This document shows positions 51,970 through 61,263 of a stretch of 64,000 bases of DNA, one piece after another. The stretch covers positions 124,001 through 188,000 of the forward strand of contig CAYSVH010000001.1 in the NCBI GenBank assembly GCA_964434425.1. Direction: 5' to 3'. Position 1 is the stretch's first letter. Each line of letters begins with the position of its first letter. The position numbers and the translations under genes are program-made. The DNA is from CALMEC01 sp964434425. GTDB lineage: Bacteria; Actinomycetota; Thermoleophilia; Miltoncostaeales; Miltoncostaeaceae. The notes under the pieces are model-generated. The model did not search any database. It worked only from the letters and a program-made list of their open reading frames with translations, and was not told the origin of the DNA.

Positions 51970-52389
51970 ATGATCCACCCTGATCTCCGCGCGCTCATCG
52001 CGTCCGGACCCCTCGCCCACCTTGCGACGGTGGGCGCCGATGGCGCTCCTCAGGTGACCATGATCTGGATCGGGCTGGACGGGGAGGACCTCGTCAGCGC
52101 CCACCTCGGGCGATGGGCGAAGATCCGCAACATCGAGCGCGATCCGCGTGTCGTGCTCTCCTTCGCGGCGCCACGCGACATGGATGTGGTCCTCAACCCC
52201 TATGCCGTCATCCGGGCCCACGCAACGGTTCATGCGGAGGAGACCGCCGCCTGGGAGCTGCTCGCGCGCCTCGGCGACACCTATCTGGCCTCCGGTGCGC
52301 GCTTCCCGGCGTCGCCCGCCCCCGGCTTCATCGTCCGGTATCGGGCGCTGCACGTCGGCGGTGTCGGTCCCTGGGCGCCGAGCGGCTGA
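51970..52389 (+). CDS. PPOX-class F420/flavin-dependent enzyme
   Basis: 139 residues of the split beta-barrel (pyridoxamine oxidase-like) fold: LRALIASGPLAHLATVGADG, PQVTMIWIGLDGEDLVSAHL, RWAKIRNIERDPRVVLSFAA, and a C-terminal strand FIVRYRALHVGG. TIGR03618-type members use F420H2. Substrate is unknown. TAGCAT at 51958-51963 ends 6 nt before ATG, indicating a leaderless mRNA independent of cysS. The next 261 bp up to rlmB hold no gene that I can support. Confidence 0.85.
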   Translation: MIHPDLRALIASGPLAHLATVGADGAPQVTMIWIGLDGEDLVSAHLGRWAKIRNIERDPRVVLSFAAPRDMDVVLNPYAVIRAHATVHAEETAAWELLARLGDTYLASGARFPASPAPGFIVRYRALHVGGVGPWAPSG

Positions 52390-52650
52390 TGCTCTGATCG
52401 GTGTCCCGTGTGGAGAGCGCGCTCGGGGCACCGCCGCCGGGCACGCGGAATCGCCGGGACGCGCCGCCGATACGGCGCCGACTCCATCTCCGCCGAAGGG
52501 CCGCTGACGAACGCGCCCGCGCGTGTCCGTCCGGAGCCGGTGTCAGGGTGGCCGGATGCAGCCTCAGGTGCAACCTCCGGTTGAGAGTTCTGGTGGAGCG
52601 ATGGTCCAGGGTCTCGTCCGATCCGTGGTGGGCGGTGGGGGCGGCGGCCG

Positions 52651-53343
52651 ATGAGGACCGTCGTCTACGGGAAGAACCCGGTCCGTGAGCTGATCCGTGC
52701 GGGTCGCCGAGGCGTCCATCACGTGATGGCCCTTCCGGATGTGAGTCGCGAGCCGTGGCTCGGCGATGTGACCGTGCGGTCCGCCGATCGAGCCGCGCTG
52801 GGGCGCGAGGCCGGCACATCGGATCATCAGGGCGTCGTCGCCGTCGTCGACGCATATCCGTATGCCGACGCCGCGGAGATCCTGGAGCGCACCGGACCCG
52901 TGCTCTGCCTGGACCGGCTCCAGGACCCGCGCAATCTCGGGGCGGTGGCACGGGTCGTCGAGGCCGTCGGGGCCGCGGGCATCATCCTTCCGGACCGCGG
53001 GTCACCGGATGTGACCGGGGCCGTCTGCAAGACCTCCGCCGGGGCCATCGAGCACGTGCACCTGGCGCGGGTCGAGAACCTGGCGTCGTTCCTCCATGAC
53101 GCCCGCGGTGCCGAGCGCTGGGTCTACGGCGCGGATCTCACCGGCGATGCCGAGGACTTCCGTGTGGCCGGCCTCGACGGCAACAGCATCGTGGTGGTCG
53201 GCGCGGAGGGAGAGGGGCTTCGTCGTCGTGTCGCGTCGATGTGCGACCGCATCGTGCGGATCCCGATGCTGGGACGCGTTCAGAGTCTCAACCTGTCGGT
53301 GTCCGCCGCACTACTCCTCTATGAAACCGTGAGAGCGCAATGA
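52651..53343 (+). CDS. rlmB: 23S rRNA 2'-O-ribose methyltransferase (TrmH/RlmB family)
   Basis: 230 residues. SpoU-class knotted methyltransferase using SAM; RlmB methylates G2251 of 23S rRNA. An N-terminal substrate-binding domain (VVYGKNPVRELIRAG) precedes motif 1 LDRLQDPRNLGAVARVVEA, motif 2 VVGAEGEGLRRRV and motif 3 IPMLGRVQSLNLSVSAALLLYE, which form the knot. It is the usual neighbour of cysS. Exact rRNA target is inferred from family and context. Confidence 0.9.
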   Translation: MRTVVYGKNPVRELIRAGRRGVHHVMALPDVSREPWLGDVTVRSADRAALGREAGTSDHQGVVAVVDAYPYADAAEILERTGPVLCLDRLQDPRNLGAVARVVEAVGAAGIILPDRGSPDVTGAVCKTSAGAIEHVHLARVENLASFLHDARGAERWVYGADLTGDAEDFRVAGLDGNSIVVVGAEGEGLRRRVASMCDRIVRIPMLGRVQSLNLSVSAALLLYETVRAQ

Positions 53344-53371
53344 TTGTCCGCTATTTGCGGGAAAGGTGCGG

Positions 53372-53400
53372 TTGACTTTCGGTCGTTTCACCCGCAGTAT
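53372..53400 (+). promoter_or_regulatory. Sigma70-type promoter of sigH
   Basis: TTGACT (53372-53377) and CAGTAT (53395-53400) with an exact 17-nt spacer, just downstream of rlmB. The 144-bp intergenic region is clearly A/T-richer than its surroundings. The leader to the sigH ATG would be about 80 nt. Confidence 0.65.
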
Positions 53401-53487
53401 GGCCCGATAGACGAAGTCGAAAGTTCTACTTGAGACTCACTCTTTGGTCGTATCGTCGAAAAAGACCTGCAAAGAACGGACACCCGA

Positions 53488-54168
53488 ATGAGTGGTTCAC
53501 TTGCCTCCCGCCACATGACCAGCGAACGGATTCAAGCTCGAGCTTTCGTCGAGACTCAGGATCGTGCGCTCGTTGCACGGGCCCGTGAGGGCGATTCGGC
53601 CGCGATGAACCGCATCATTGAGCGGTATCGCGGGTTCGTGCGTCTCAAGGCCAGTTCGTACTTCCTCGCCGGCGGCGAGGTGGACGACCTGATCCAGGAG
53701 GGGCTCATCGGGCTCTTCAAGGCCGTGCGCGACTACCGGGTCGACCGTGAGGCCTCCTTCCGTTCGTTCGCGGAACTCTGTGTCACGCGCCAGATCATCA
53801 CGGCCATCAAGACGGCGGCGCGCAACAAGCACGCTCCGCTCAACACCTACGTGTCGTTCAGTCACTCCCGGGCCGGTTCCGGCGACCAGGAGGTGACGCT
53901 GGCCGAGGTGCTCGCCGGCGACCCCGTGTCCGACCCGATGACGCAGGCGATCTCGACGGAGGAGCTCCGCTCACTCCTCGACTGCCTGGGATCGACGCTG
54001 TCCGAGCTCGAGAGCGCCGTCCTCGCCATGTACCTGGAGGGGCGGAGCTACGAGGAGATCGCCCAGATCCAGGGGTGCACCCCCAAGACCGTCGACAACG
54101 CGCTCCAGCGCGTGAAGCGCAAGGTGTCGACGCATCTGAAGCGCCGCGAGGTCATCGACCTCCGCTGA
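53488..54168 (+). CDS. sigH: RNA polymerase sigma factor, SigH (sigma-30)-like
   Basis: 226 residues. Region 2 is ARAREGDSAAMNRIIERYRGFVRLKASSYF and DDLIQEGLIGLFKAVRDYR, with region 2.4 FRSFAELCVTRQIITAIKTA. Region 4 is LSELESAVLAMYLEGRSYEEIAQIQGCTPKTVDNALQRVKRKV. The sequence matches the Spo0H/SigH group of early-sporulation sigmas, found in non-sporulating actinomycetes as a general or stress sigma. ATG 53488 lies in a weak Shine-Dalgarno context. Its own promoter has a sigma70-like sequence. Confidence 0.88.
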   Translation: MSGSLASRHMTSERIQARAFVETQDRALVARAREGDSAAMNRIIERYRGFVRLKASSYFLAGGEVDDLIQEGLIGLFKAVRDYRVDREASFRSFAELCVTRQIITAIKTAARNKHAPLNTYVSFSHSRAGSGDQEVTLAEVLAGDPVSDPMTQAISTEELRSLLDCLGSTLSELESAVLAMYLEGRSYEEIAQIQGCTPKTVDNALQRVKRKVSTHLKRREVIDLR

Positions 54169-54212
54169 CGTTCCATCCGCCCGGACCGATCCGGGCTCCG
54201 CTCCCTGAAGCG

Positions 54213-54247
54213 AACGGCCCGCCGCGGACACATCCCGGCGGGCCGTT
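54213..54247 (+). terminator. Intrinsic terminator after sigH
   Basis: A perfect 12-bp stem AACGGCCCGCCG / CGGCGGGCCGTT with an 11-nt loop, followed by GTCATCTTC, 45 bp after the sigH stop. Confidence 0.75.
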
Positions 54248-54404
54248 GTCATCTTCGGCGGCATCCGCGGTACGGGCCCCGGAATCCGATTCGTCTCGCG
54301 GGGTCGACCCTGTCGATTTCTGCGGCGCCCGTTCGTCAAGATGGTGTCGGGCCGGTCGGCTCGGCGATCACGGTCCGCCGCGAGGTGGGGACAAGGAGGA
54401 AGTC

Positions 54405-54752
54405 ATGAAGTACGCACTGCTTCTCATGGGGCACATCGACGATCCACGGTGCGGAGAGGACGGGGGCGCGAGTCCGGAGGAGTTCTTCGCCTTCGACCGG
54501 GAGATCACCGACGCGGGCGTCGTCGTCACGTCGTTCGCGCTCGAGGACCCCGAGCACGGGGCGATCGTCGAGACCGACGACGGGGGCGAGCGGGTCGTCT
54601 CGACCGTTCCTCTCGCCGAGGTACGTGAGTTCGTGGGTGGTGGCTACATCATCGATGTCGCGAACATCGACGAGGCCATCGCCTGGGCCAAGCGGAGTCC
54701 CGCGTCCGCTCCGGGCGGCCACGTGGAGATCCGCCCGGTCGCCCCCTACTGA
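54405..54752 (+). CDS. YCII-related (DGPF-type) small protein
   Basis: 115 residues. YALLLMGHIDDPRC, FFAFDREITDAGVVVTSFALED, GAIVETDDGG, VSTVPLAEVREFVGGGYIIDVANIDEAIAWAKRSPAS and VEIRPVAPY correspond to the YCII/DGPF fold. DGPF proteins are the characteristic genomic partners of ECF42 sigma factors; the next gene is such a factor, three bp downstream. Biochemical function is unknown. The start codon has a perfect AAGGAGGA Shine-Dalgarno. Confidence 0.86.
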   Translation: MKYALLLMGHIDDPRCGEDGGASPEEFFAFDREITDAGVVVTSFALEDPEHGAIVETDDGGERVVSTVPLAEVREFVGGGYIIDVANIDEAIAWAKRSPASAPGGHVEIRPVAPY

Positions 54753-54755
54753 TCC

Positions 54756-56096
54756 ATGGAGCCCGAGTCCCATCCCGGGAGTGGACCCCCCGTACCGATG
54801 GGCGCGGAGACCGCGGAGCGTGTGGCGGCGGCCCAGCGGGCCGTCGCCGCCGTGGGTCGCGATTCCCGGACACGGGTTCTCGCGACCCTCGCGAGGCGGT
54901 TCGGCGACCTCGACCTCGCCGAGGACGTGCTTCAGGATGCGTTCGCCGAGGCGTTGCGGGCGTGGCCCTCGCAGGGGATTCCGTGTTCGCCCGAGGCATG
55001 GCTCACCACGGCGGCCCGGCGAAAGGCCCTGGACGTCGTCCGGCGTGAGGGCGTCCTCGCACAGAAGGTCGCCCGCCTGAGGATCGAGGAGGAACGGGCA
55101 CCCGCCCCCGCGGGGTTCGGCGATCCGGCCGAATGCACCGCCGCCGACGGCGATCCGATCCGAGACGAGCGACTCGGCCTCTTCTTCGCCTGCGCCCATC
55201 CGGTTCTCGTGCCCGCCGACCGGATCGCGCTCACTCTGCGCTTTCTTGCGGGCCTGTCGACACCTCAGGTGGCGAACGCGCTCCTCGTCCCGGTGGCGAC
55301 GATGCAGCAGAGGATCGTGAGGGCGAAGAGGCGAATCCGCGCACTGGGTGTCCCGTTCGACACGCCTCGCCGTGAGGACCTGCCCGATCGCCTTGCGGGC
55401 GTGCAGCGGGTCATCCTCCTGCTCTACACGGAGGGATTCGCACGCTCCGACGGCGCCGCGCACGTCGGTGACGACCTCACGGCGGAGGCGGTCCGCCTCG
55501 CGCGGGTGCTCCACGGGCTGATGCCGGATACCGCGGAGGTCGCCGGTCTTCTCGCTCTGTTTCTCCTCACCGAGGCCCGCCGTCCGGCACGCACAGATGC
55601 CCAGGGGCGTCCGGTCCCCCTGGTCCGTCAGGACCGCACGCACTGGGACCACCCACTTATCGTCGAAGGGGCACGTTTGGCGGAGACCGCGGCGGCCACG
55701 CGCGGGGCGGGTACCTACGCGATACAGGCGGCGATCGCGGCGGTGCACGCGGAGGCCGCGAGCTTCGAGTCGACGGACTGGGAACAGATCGTCGTCCTCT
55801 ACCGCCTTCTCGGTCGCCACGAGCCGGGGCCGATCGTTCGGCTGGGGCACGCGGTGGCCGTGGGAAGGGCCGTCGGCCTGCGGGAGGGACTCCGTCTCCT
55901 CGACGAACTCGCCGACGACCCCGTGCTCGACCGGCTGCGCGCCTATCACGTGGCGCGGGCCGTGACGCTCGACGAGCTCGGCGAACGCTCAGCCGCCGCC
56001 GAGGCCTATCGTCGCGCGCTGGGCCTTCCCGGGAACGACGCCGAGGCGGACCACCTGGCGGCCTCGCTCGCCGCTCTGGACGAGGTCGGCGCCTGA
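54756..56096 (+). CDS. ECF42-type RNA polymerase sigma factor with C-terminal TPR-like extension
   Basis: 446 residues. Sigma region 2 (FGDLDLAEDVLQDAFAEALRAWP) and region 4 (ALTLRFLAGLSTPQVANALLVPVATMQQRIVRAKRRI) occupy the first ~200 residues. The remaining ~245 residues are a helical, TPR-like extension (VILLLYTEGFARSDGAA, LARVLHGLMPDTAEVAGLLALFLLTEARRPAR, HDPL-like HWDHPLIVEGARLA). The extension plus an adjacent DGPF protein define ECF42, a group regulated without an anti-sigma factor; none is seen here. It is spaced 3 bp from the DGPF gene. Confidence 0.88.
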   Translation: MEPESHPGSGPPVPMGAETAERVAAAQRAVAAVGRDSRTRVLATLARRFGDLDLAEDVLQDAFAEALRAWPSQGIPCSPEAWLTTAARRKALDVVRREGVLAQKVARLRIEEERAPAPAGFGDPAECTAADGDPIRDERLGLFFACAHPVLVPADRIALTLRFLAGLSTPQVANALLVPVATMQQRIVRAKRRIRALGVPFDTPRREDLPDRLAGVQRVILLLYTEGFARSDGAAHVGDDLTAEAVRLARVLHGLMPDTAEVAGLLALFLLTEARRPARTDAQGRPVPLVRQDRTHWDHPLIVEGARLAETAAATRGAGTYAIQAAIAAVHAEAASFESTDWEQIVVLYRLLGRHEPGPIVRLGHAVAVGRAVGLREGLRLLDELADDPVLDRLRAYHVARAVTLDELGERSAAAEAYRRALGLPGNDAEADHLAASLAALDEVGA

Positions 56097-56122
56097 CGGG
56101 TGATCAGGTGCGCTTTCGGCGG

Positions 56123-57109
56123 TCACTTCGCGATGGTGCTCGAGCGGACCGTGGGCCGGGGCGTGTTCCCCAGGTAGAAGATCCCCGGGATGGTCTCGAA
56201 GCCCAGGCTCGGGTTCCTCCGGAGGGTCGATCGGAGGATCGTCGCCTGGCCGGTGCGGTTGTTGCTCACGAAGAACACCGCGCCGCCGCCCTCGGGTGCG
56301 ACGTTGTTCTCCATGGTGACGCGGTCGAGGAGGAGGGTGAAGCGGTTGCCGTCCAGGTAGATCGCGCCGCCGTTGCCACCCCCCGGCGTTCCGCCGCGGG
56401 CCGGGTTCGCGCCACGTCCGGTGGCCCGGTTGTTGCGGAAGGTGCTGGTCCGGATCTGCCACGAGACACCGATGCTGGAGATCCCGGAGCCGTTCGCACA
56501 GCGGCCTCCCGCGAAGGTACTTCCTGTCACGACAACGGGAAGATCCCGGAACTGGTCCAGCACGCGGATGGCGGCGCCGCCGACATCCGGTCCGTTCATG
56601 TCACAGCGGTTGGCCGTGAAGCGTGCGTTCTGCACCTGCAGCCGGCCGCCGCGGACGAAGACGGCGCCGCCGCCTCCTCCGTCCATCCTCTGGCCGGTGG
56701 CGTTGCCGGCGTGGAAGTTGATGTTGCGGATGAAGAGGCGCGGAGTGGCCTGGTCGTTGCAATGGGAGGTGGTCCAGACCTGAGCCCGGTCACAGGTGTT
56801 CTGGTAGAGGATCCGTCGGCGGCCCTGGCCGCTCAGCGTCACCTTGCCGCCACCGTCGATCACCACGGTCGGACTCGTGTTGCGGACCTTGGCCGTCGCG
56901 GCCATCTTGATGACGACGGGCTTCGGGCCGCAGTTGAACGTGATGAGGCCTCCACGGGCGACGGCCGTGACGACCTTCGCCGACGTGCAGCCGGCCGGGG
57001 TGCCGTTGCCGATCACGTGCCGCTTCTGCGCCTGGGCGGCGGCGGGCAGGAGGAGGCCGGCGGCGACGAGGGCGGAGACGGCGGGGAGGAGGCGGGTGCG
57101 ACGTGTCAT
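56123..57109 (-). CDS. Secreted right-handed parallel beta-helix protein
   Basis: 328 residues. Signal peptide MTRRTRLLPAVSALVAAGLL then PAAAQAQ. The mature part has the beta-helix repeat look: VVIDGGGKVTLSGQG, RLFIRNINFHAGNATGQR, VQNARFTANRCDMNG, VVVTGSTFAGGRCANGS, ILRSTLRRNPSLGF. DGGGKVTLSG and related steps resemble autotransporter-/polymorphic-outer-membrane-like or pectate-lyase-fold proteins; no catalytic residues are apparent. TAGCCT (complement of 57117-57122) lies 7 nt before ATG, so the mRNA is probably leaderless. Convergent with the ECF42 gene. Confidence 0.77.
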   Translation of the reverse strand: MTRRTRLLPAVSALVAAGLLLPAAAQAQKRHVIGNGTPAGCTSAKVVTAVARGGLITFNCGPKPVVIKMAATAKVRNTSPTVVIDGGGKVTLSGQGRRRILYQNTCDRAQVWTTSHCNDQATPRLFIRNINFHAGNATGQRMDGGGGGAVFVRGGRLQVQNARFTANRCDMNGPDVGGAAIRVLDQFRDLPVVVTGSTFAGGRCANGSGISSIGVSWQIRTSTFRNNRATGRGANPARGGTPGGGNGGAIYLDGNRFTLLLDRVTMENNVAPEGGGAVFFVSNNRTGQATILRSTLRRNPSLGFETIPGIFYLGNTPRPTVRSSTIAK

Positions 57110-57220
57110 GGCGGGCAGGCTAACGGCTGCAGGCGCGGCACCCGCCGGTCGTGGGGTCCGTGGATGCCGGACCCGGCCGCGTTCGCCCGCCACGTCCGGC
57201 GGGCGAACGCGGCCGAGAGA

Positions 57221-57691
57221 TCAGGCGTCGCCGGTGGGCAGACGGGGCGGCATGTCGTCGCGCATCGGCGGTGCGGGCTGCCCCGGGATCGGGTCCGCGT
57301 CACGGAGCCACGTCCGGTTGAGAGACGACTGCAGGTATGCGCCCATGGCGGGCGAGAACACCAGGTAGAGGATGAGGACGATCCATCCGTTGACCGGTTC
57401 CGTGCCGGACACGCGCGCCGCACCCTGAACGCGCTCCGTTCCCCGCCAGAGCGTGATGATGGCCGGCACGATGATGAGCGCGCCGGGAAAGAGGGCCAGG
57501 AGCGAGTTCGTCGGATTCTGGCCGAGGTCATATCCCCGGGCGTTGCCGTACGCCTTGAGTTCCTTGTGGATCTTGTACCACCAGACGAGGGCGTAGATGC
57601 CCAGGGTGATGATGGGGAGGATCGCGACGGCCCAGGGGCTGCGGATCTTCACGACATCACGCGTGTCGCGGATCGTCATCTCGAATGCCAT
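57221..57691 (-). CDS. DUF4234 small membrane protein
   Basis: 156 residues. RSPWAVAILPIITLGIYALVWWYKIHKELK at residues ~17-46 is the DUF4234 signature, followed by a second hydrophobic pair (LLALFPGALIIVPAIITLW, GWIVLILYLVFSPAMGAYLQS). Proline-rich C-terminus. Function is unknown. It precedes the tRNA on the opposite strand. Confidence 0.78.
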   Translation of the reverse strand: MAFEMTIRDTRDVVKIRSPWAVAILPIITLGIYALVWWYKIHKELKAYGNARGYDLGQNPTNSLLALFPGALIIVPAIITLWRGTERVQGAARVSGTEPVNGWIVLILYLVFSPAMGAYLQSSLNRTWLRDADPIPGQPAPPMRDDMPPRLPTGDA

Positions 57692-57884
57692 CGGATTCTC
57701 GCCTTCGGTTCGGGTGTGATTCGCCGGTGGACGGAACTCCGAGCGCCCGTCACGGGCGATAGCGTCAGGATAACGCCTCTCGATCGGGGCGGGTCGCTCG
57801 GGTCGGCGTCGGGAGCACCGGGGGGCGGTGTCGATCCGAGGCGCCCGGCTGGAGAGACCGGGAGGGCGGTAAGCTGGACGTCCT

Positions 57885-57957
57885 GCCGGAATAGCTCAGC
57901 TGGTAGAGCAGCCGCCTTGTAAGCGGCAGGTCAGGGGTTCGAGTCCCCTTTCCGGCT
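57885..57957 (+). tRNA. tRNA-Thr (anticodon TGT)
   Basis: 73 nt cloverleaf. Acceptor GCCGGAA pairs with TTCCGGC, discriminator T; D arm TAGCTCAGCTGGTAGAGCA; anticodon stem GCCGC / GCGGC with loop CTTGTAA and anticodon TGT at 57918-57920; T arm GGGG TTCGAGT CCCC. The 3' CCA is not encoded (TGT follows). Confidence 0.95.
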
Positions 57958-58093
57958 TGTCTCGGGTCGCGTGGACACACGGGCGTGACGTAGACACATC
58001 CGACGCTCCTTTGACCGCGGATCCGATGGTCCGGCCCCTCCGCGGCCCCCTTCTCGAGGAGCGGAGATGGCCGGGGCACATAGAATCACCCCG

Positions 58094-61000
58094 ATGGGCA
58101 GACCCGTGCGGCGGCACGCCGACGCCCGCCTTCTGCGACACCGTGAGTCTGTCCCTGTGCGCTCCCACATCATCAGGTCCAAGGTTCGCGTTCCCGCCGT
58201 CGGAGACGCCACGGTCGACCGTCCACGGGTCGATGAGATCCTCCGGGCGGCGGTACGGGACCATCCGATCACCGTCGTAACGGGGGCGGCGGGGAGCGGC
58301 AAGACGACGGCCGTCGCACAGTACGTCCGGCTAGAGGCAGGGGACTGCGCCTGGCTGACGGTCGATGAGGCGGAGCGGTCTCCCAGCCGTCTGATCGCCT
58401 ATCTCTCCGCGGCGATCGAACCCGTCGCGCCGTCGCTCAGTATGCGGGTCGACGAGTTCCTGGCGGACGGACTCGCCCCGCTCGACTGCGCGGCGCTCCT
58501 GGCGGAGGGGCTCCCCGCCGGGATGGTGCTGGTCATGGACGATGTGCATGCCGTCGAGACACGGGGATCCGTGATCGCGCTCCTCGCGGCGCTGGTGACG
58601 GGACTCGCCGACGATGCGCGACTGCTCCTGGTGGCCCGTCGTCTCGAGCACCTGGACCTCTCCCGCGAGATGCTGAACCGGCGGGTCGCGCGCGTCACCG
58701 ACCATGATCTGACGCTCACGTCGGACGAGGTCGCCGCGGTTCTCGTGCGGGCGGGATCGACCGCCGATCCGTCGGTCGTCGCGCGCAGATCAGGTGGCTG
58801 GGCCGCCGGAGTCGTCTTCGAGACCCTCGGTGCGGACCGGCCCCGTGACCGACGGGATCCGTTCTTCAGCTATCTCGGCTCCGAGGTACTCGGCGGCGTC
58901 CCTTCTGCGCTTCGGAGGCTGCTCATCGCGAGCGCCGTCATCGAGCTCGTCACCCCGCACGGACTCGATGCCGCCGCGCGCGCCATAGGCGAGCCGGAGG
59001 GGCAGTTCGAGGGCTTGGTCGGACAGGCGCTGCCGGGATCCCTCGAGGAGGAGGGATTCCGCTATCACCCGCGCTTCCGTGAGTTCCTCCTCTCGCGTCT
59101 GGACGACGAGCTGCCGGAGCAGGCCGGGAGGGTGCGGTCGATGTGCGCGCAGTCCCTTCTGGACGACGGGCATCCGGAGGAGGCCGCGGACCTCCTGTTC
59201 AGCGCCGGAGTCGTCGACGAGGTGGTTCCGGTCGTCCGGCGAGCGGCGTCCCACCTCATGAGGCGCGGCGACTGGGACAAGCTGATCACGTGGTGCTCCG
59301 CGATCGGCGAGGACCGGCTTGCTCGTGACGGTACGCTTCGCGGTCTCCAGGTGCGTGCGCTGATGATGAGCCGGCGCCAGGAGGACGTCGCGCCCGTCGT
59401 CGACCGCATGCGGGCGACCGGAGAGTTCACGCGGCACGTGGACGAGGACCCCGACGTGGCGGCCTGGGCGGTCTGGGCGTTGCACGGCGCCGGCGACCTC
59501 GGCGAACTGCTGACGCTCGCCCCTCCCGTCGACCGGTCCCCGCGCTGCCGGAGCGTGCGGTACATCCTCGAGACCCTGGGCGGTTCGGATCCGCCGCCAC
59601 CGTGGCTGCCCGGCGCCTACGACCACGTCCAGCCCCTGCATATCGCGCTGCAGTCCGCGGAGTACTACCGCGGCCGGTTCGCGCAGCTCGAGCACCTGTC
59701 GGCGGCCGCGGCGAGCAGGGGCCCGGTCACGGCCACTCTCGGACGCATCTTCATGATCGCCGCGCTCACGGCGCAGGGGCACCTCGCGCGCGCCCGCCGG
59801 GAGCTCAGCGACGCCGCACCGCGCGTGCGGAGTTCGCGATTCGTCGAGTTCTGGCAGATGGCGGACGCCGTTCTAACGTTCGAGGAGGGTGATCACGACA
59901 CCGGAATCGCGCTCATCCGTGAGGCACGTGAGACCTCACGTCGCCACGGGTACCGCCTCGCGGACCGTGCCGTCTTCCCCGCGGTCGAGGGCAAGATGCT
60001 CGTGCGCTCCGGCGCCCTCCCCGACGCCGTGGAGTTGCTCGACGGGACGCTCTGGTGGTGTGCCCACCACGGTGTTCCCTGCATGGGCGAATGGGCGGAG
60101 ACCTGGAGGGCCGCGGCACTCCTCGGGCTGCACGACGATCCCTCGGCGGTCGGCGCGGCCCTCGAGCGGGCCATCGGCGGCATGCGGTCCGCGGAGCGGC
60201 ATCTGGAGTTCGTGGCGGCGCTCGTCTTCCTGGCAGAGGCACGCTGGCGGACGGGGGAGGACGACGAGCACGACAGGCTCCTGGACGAGGCGCACCGCGC
60301 CGCCATCCGTCTCGGGACCCTCACCTCCCTCGTCACCGCCGTCGACGTCTTCCCCGACGTGGTCGCCCGGCGCCTGGAGTCGTCGGACCCGGCGGCGGCC
60401 GACGTCTGGCGACGTGTCGCGCTCGCGCGTGAGCGATCGCCGGAGGGTGTGCCCGACGCTCCCGTTCTTGTCGTACGGACGATAGGGACGTCAGGTCTCG
60501 AGACCGGGTCCGGTGCGGTGTCCGTCCCCGATCGTGCCGTCGCACTCGCCGCGCTGGTCACGGCGTCCGGCGCCTCGGGGCTGGCGCGGGACGATGCGCT
60601 CGTCAAGCTCATCGAGAGGAGCAGCGACCCAGCGGGATACCTCCGGCAGATCGTGCGCCGCCTCCGTGCCGCCCTGCCATCGGGCGTCGGTCTGGAGACT
60701 GACGACGGGGTTCTCCGCTGGCGTCCGGGCGACGCCGTGTCGAGCGACGATCACCGGCTGATCTCCCTTGTCGCCCGGTCGCGGCGCGAGACGGACGCAC
60801 GCCGCATCGAGCTGCTGGACGAGGCGGTGCGCATCGGGGAGCGGGGACCGTTTCTCCCGGGCAGCGACGCGCCGTTCGTCCAGGAACGCCGGGCAGAGGT
60901 CGGCGTCCACCTCGCCGAGGCCCGGCGCGAGCTGGCCCAGGATCATCTGGCGAGCGGTCGCGCCTTCGAAGCGGAACGGGTCGCCCGTGCCGCCGTCGAC

Positions 61001-61180
61001 GACGACCCGTACGGAGAGGTGGCGTGGGTACTCCTCCTGCGGGCCGAGGCCGCGGCACGCGGGCCGTCGGGGATACCGACCCTGTTTGGCGAGTACGAGG
61101 CGCGCCTCGCGGAGATCGGCTTGATGCCGTCCCCCACGATGGAGGAGCTCTGCACCCGCCTCCGCCGCGGTTCGCCCTGA
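58094..61180 (+). CDS. Large MalT/SARP-like transcriptional regulator with BTAD-type C-terminus
   Basis: 1,028 residues. A P-loop NTPase of the MalT/LuxR-STAND type begins VVTGAAGSGKTTAVAQYVRLE, with Walker B MVLVMDDVHAVET and the downstream WAAGV motif. About 450 residues of TPR-like helices follow. Near residue 800 there is a degenerate winged-helix region (ALAALVTASGASGLARDDALVKLI, IVRRLRAALPSGVGLETDD), then a BTAD-like domain (LLDEAVRIGERGPFLPGSDAPFVQERRAEV, YGEVAWVLLLRAEAAARG). The layout is that of SARP/AfsR-type regulators with the DNA-binding part at the C-terminus. ATG 58094 lies 7 nt after TAGAAT (leaderless). Confidence 0.8.
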   Translation: MGRPVRRHADARLLRHRESVPVRSHIIRSKVRVPAVGDATVDRPRVDEILRAAVRDHPITVVTGAAGSGKTTAVAQYVRLEAGDCAWLTVDEAERSPSRLIAYLSAAIEPVAPSLSMRVDEFLADGLAPLDCAALLAEGLPAGMVLVMDDVHAVETRGSVIALLAALVTGLADDARLLLVARRLEHLDLSREMLNRRVARVTDHDLTLTSDEVAAVLVRAGSTADPSVVARRSGGWAAGVVFETLGADRPRDRRDPFFSYLGSEVLGGVPSALRRLLIASAVIELVTPHGLDAAARAIGEPEGQFEGLVGQALPGSLEEEGFRYHPRFREFLLSRLDDELPEQAGRVRSMCAQSLLDDGHPEEAADLLFSAGVVDEVVPVVRRAASHLMRRGDWDKLITWCSAIGEDRLARDGTLRGLQVRALMMSRRQEDVAPVVDRMRATGEFTRHVDEDPDVAAWAVWALHGAGDLGELLTLAPPVDRSPRCRSVRYILETLGGSDPPPPWLPGAYDHVQPLHIALQSAEYYRGRFAQLEHLSAAAASRGPVTATLGRIFMIAALTAQGHLARARRELSDAAPRVRSSRFVEFWQMADAVLTFEEGDHDTGIALIREARETSRRHGYRLADRAVFPAVEGKMLVRSGALPDAVELLDGTLWWCAHHGVPCMGEWAETWRAAALLGLHDDPSAVGAALERAIGGMRSAERHLEFVAALVFLAEARWRTGEDDEHDRLLDEAHRAAIRLGTLTSLVTAVDVFPDVVARRLESSDPAAADVWRRVALARERSPEGVPDAPVLVVRTIGTSGLETGSGAVSVPDRAVALAALVTASGASGLARDDALVKLIERSSDPAGYLRQIVRRLRAALPSGVGLETDDGVLRWRPGDAVSSDDHRLISLVARSRRETDARRIELLDEAVRIGERGPFLPGSDAPFVQERRAEVGVHLAEARRELAQDHLASGRAFEAERVARAAVDDDPYGEVAWVLLLRAEAAARGPSGIPTLFGEYEARLAEIGLMPSPTMEELCTRLRRGSP

Positions 61181-61263
61181 CGTCACGGGTGAGTCACGGT
61201 CCTGTCACGCCGAGGCGCATAGCGTGACTGGCGTCAGATCACACCGCAGAGGAGGACGTGACC

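Noticed and set aside
50287..52431. A 714-codon open frame antisense to ispF, cysS and the PPOX gene
   Set aside because: Shadow of three recognised genes; low-complexity translation.
57885..61180. tRNA-Thr as an integration site for the large regulator
   Set aside because: No duplicated tRNA 3' end could be found downstream, and no integrase gene is present.
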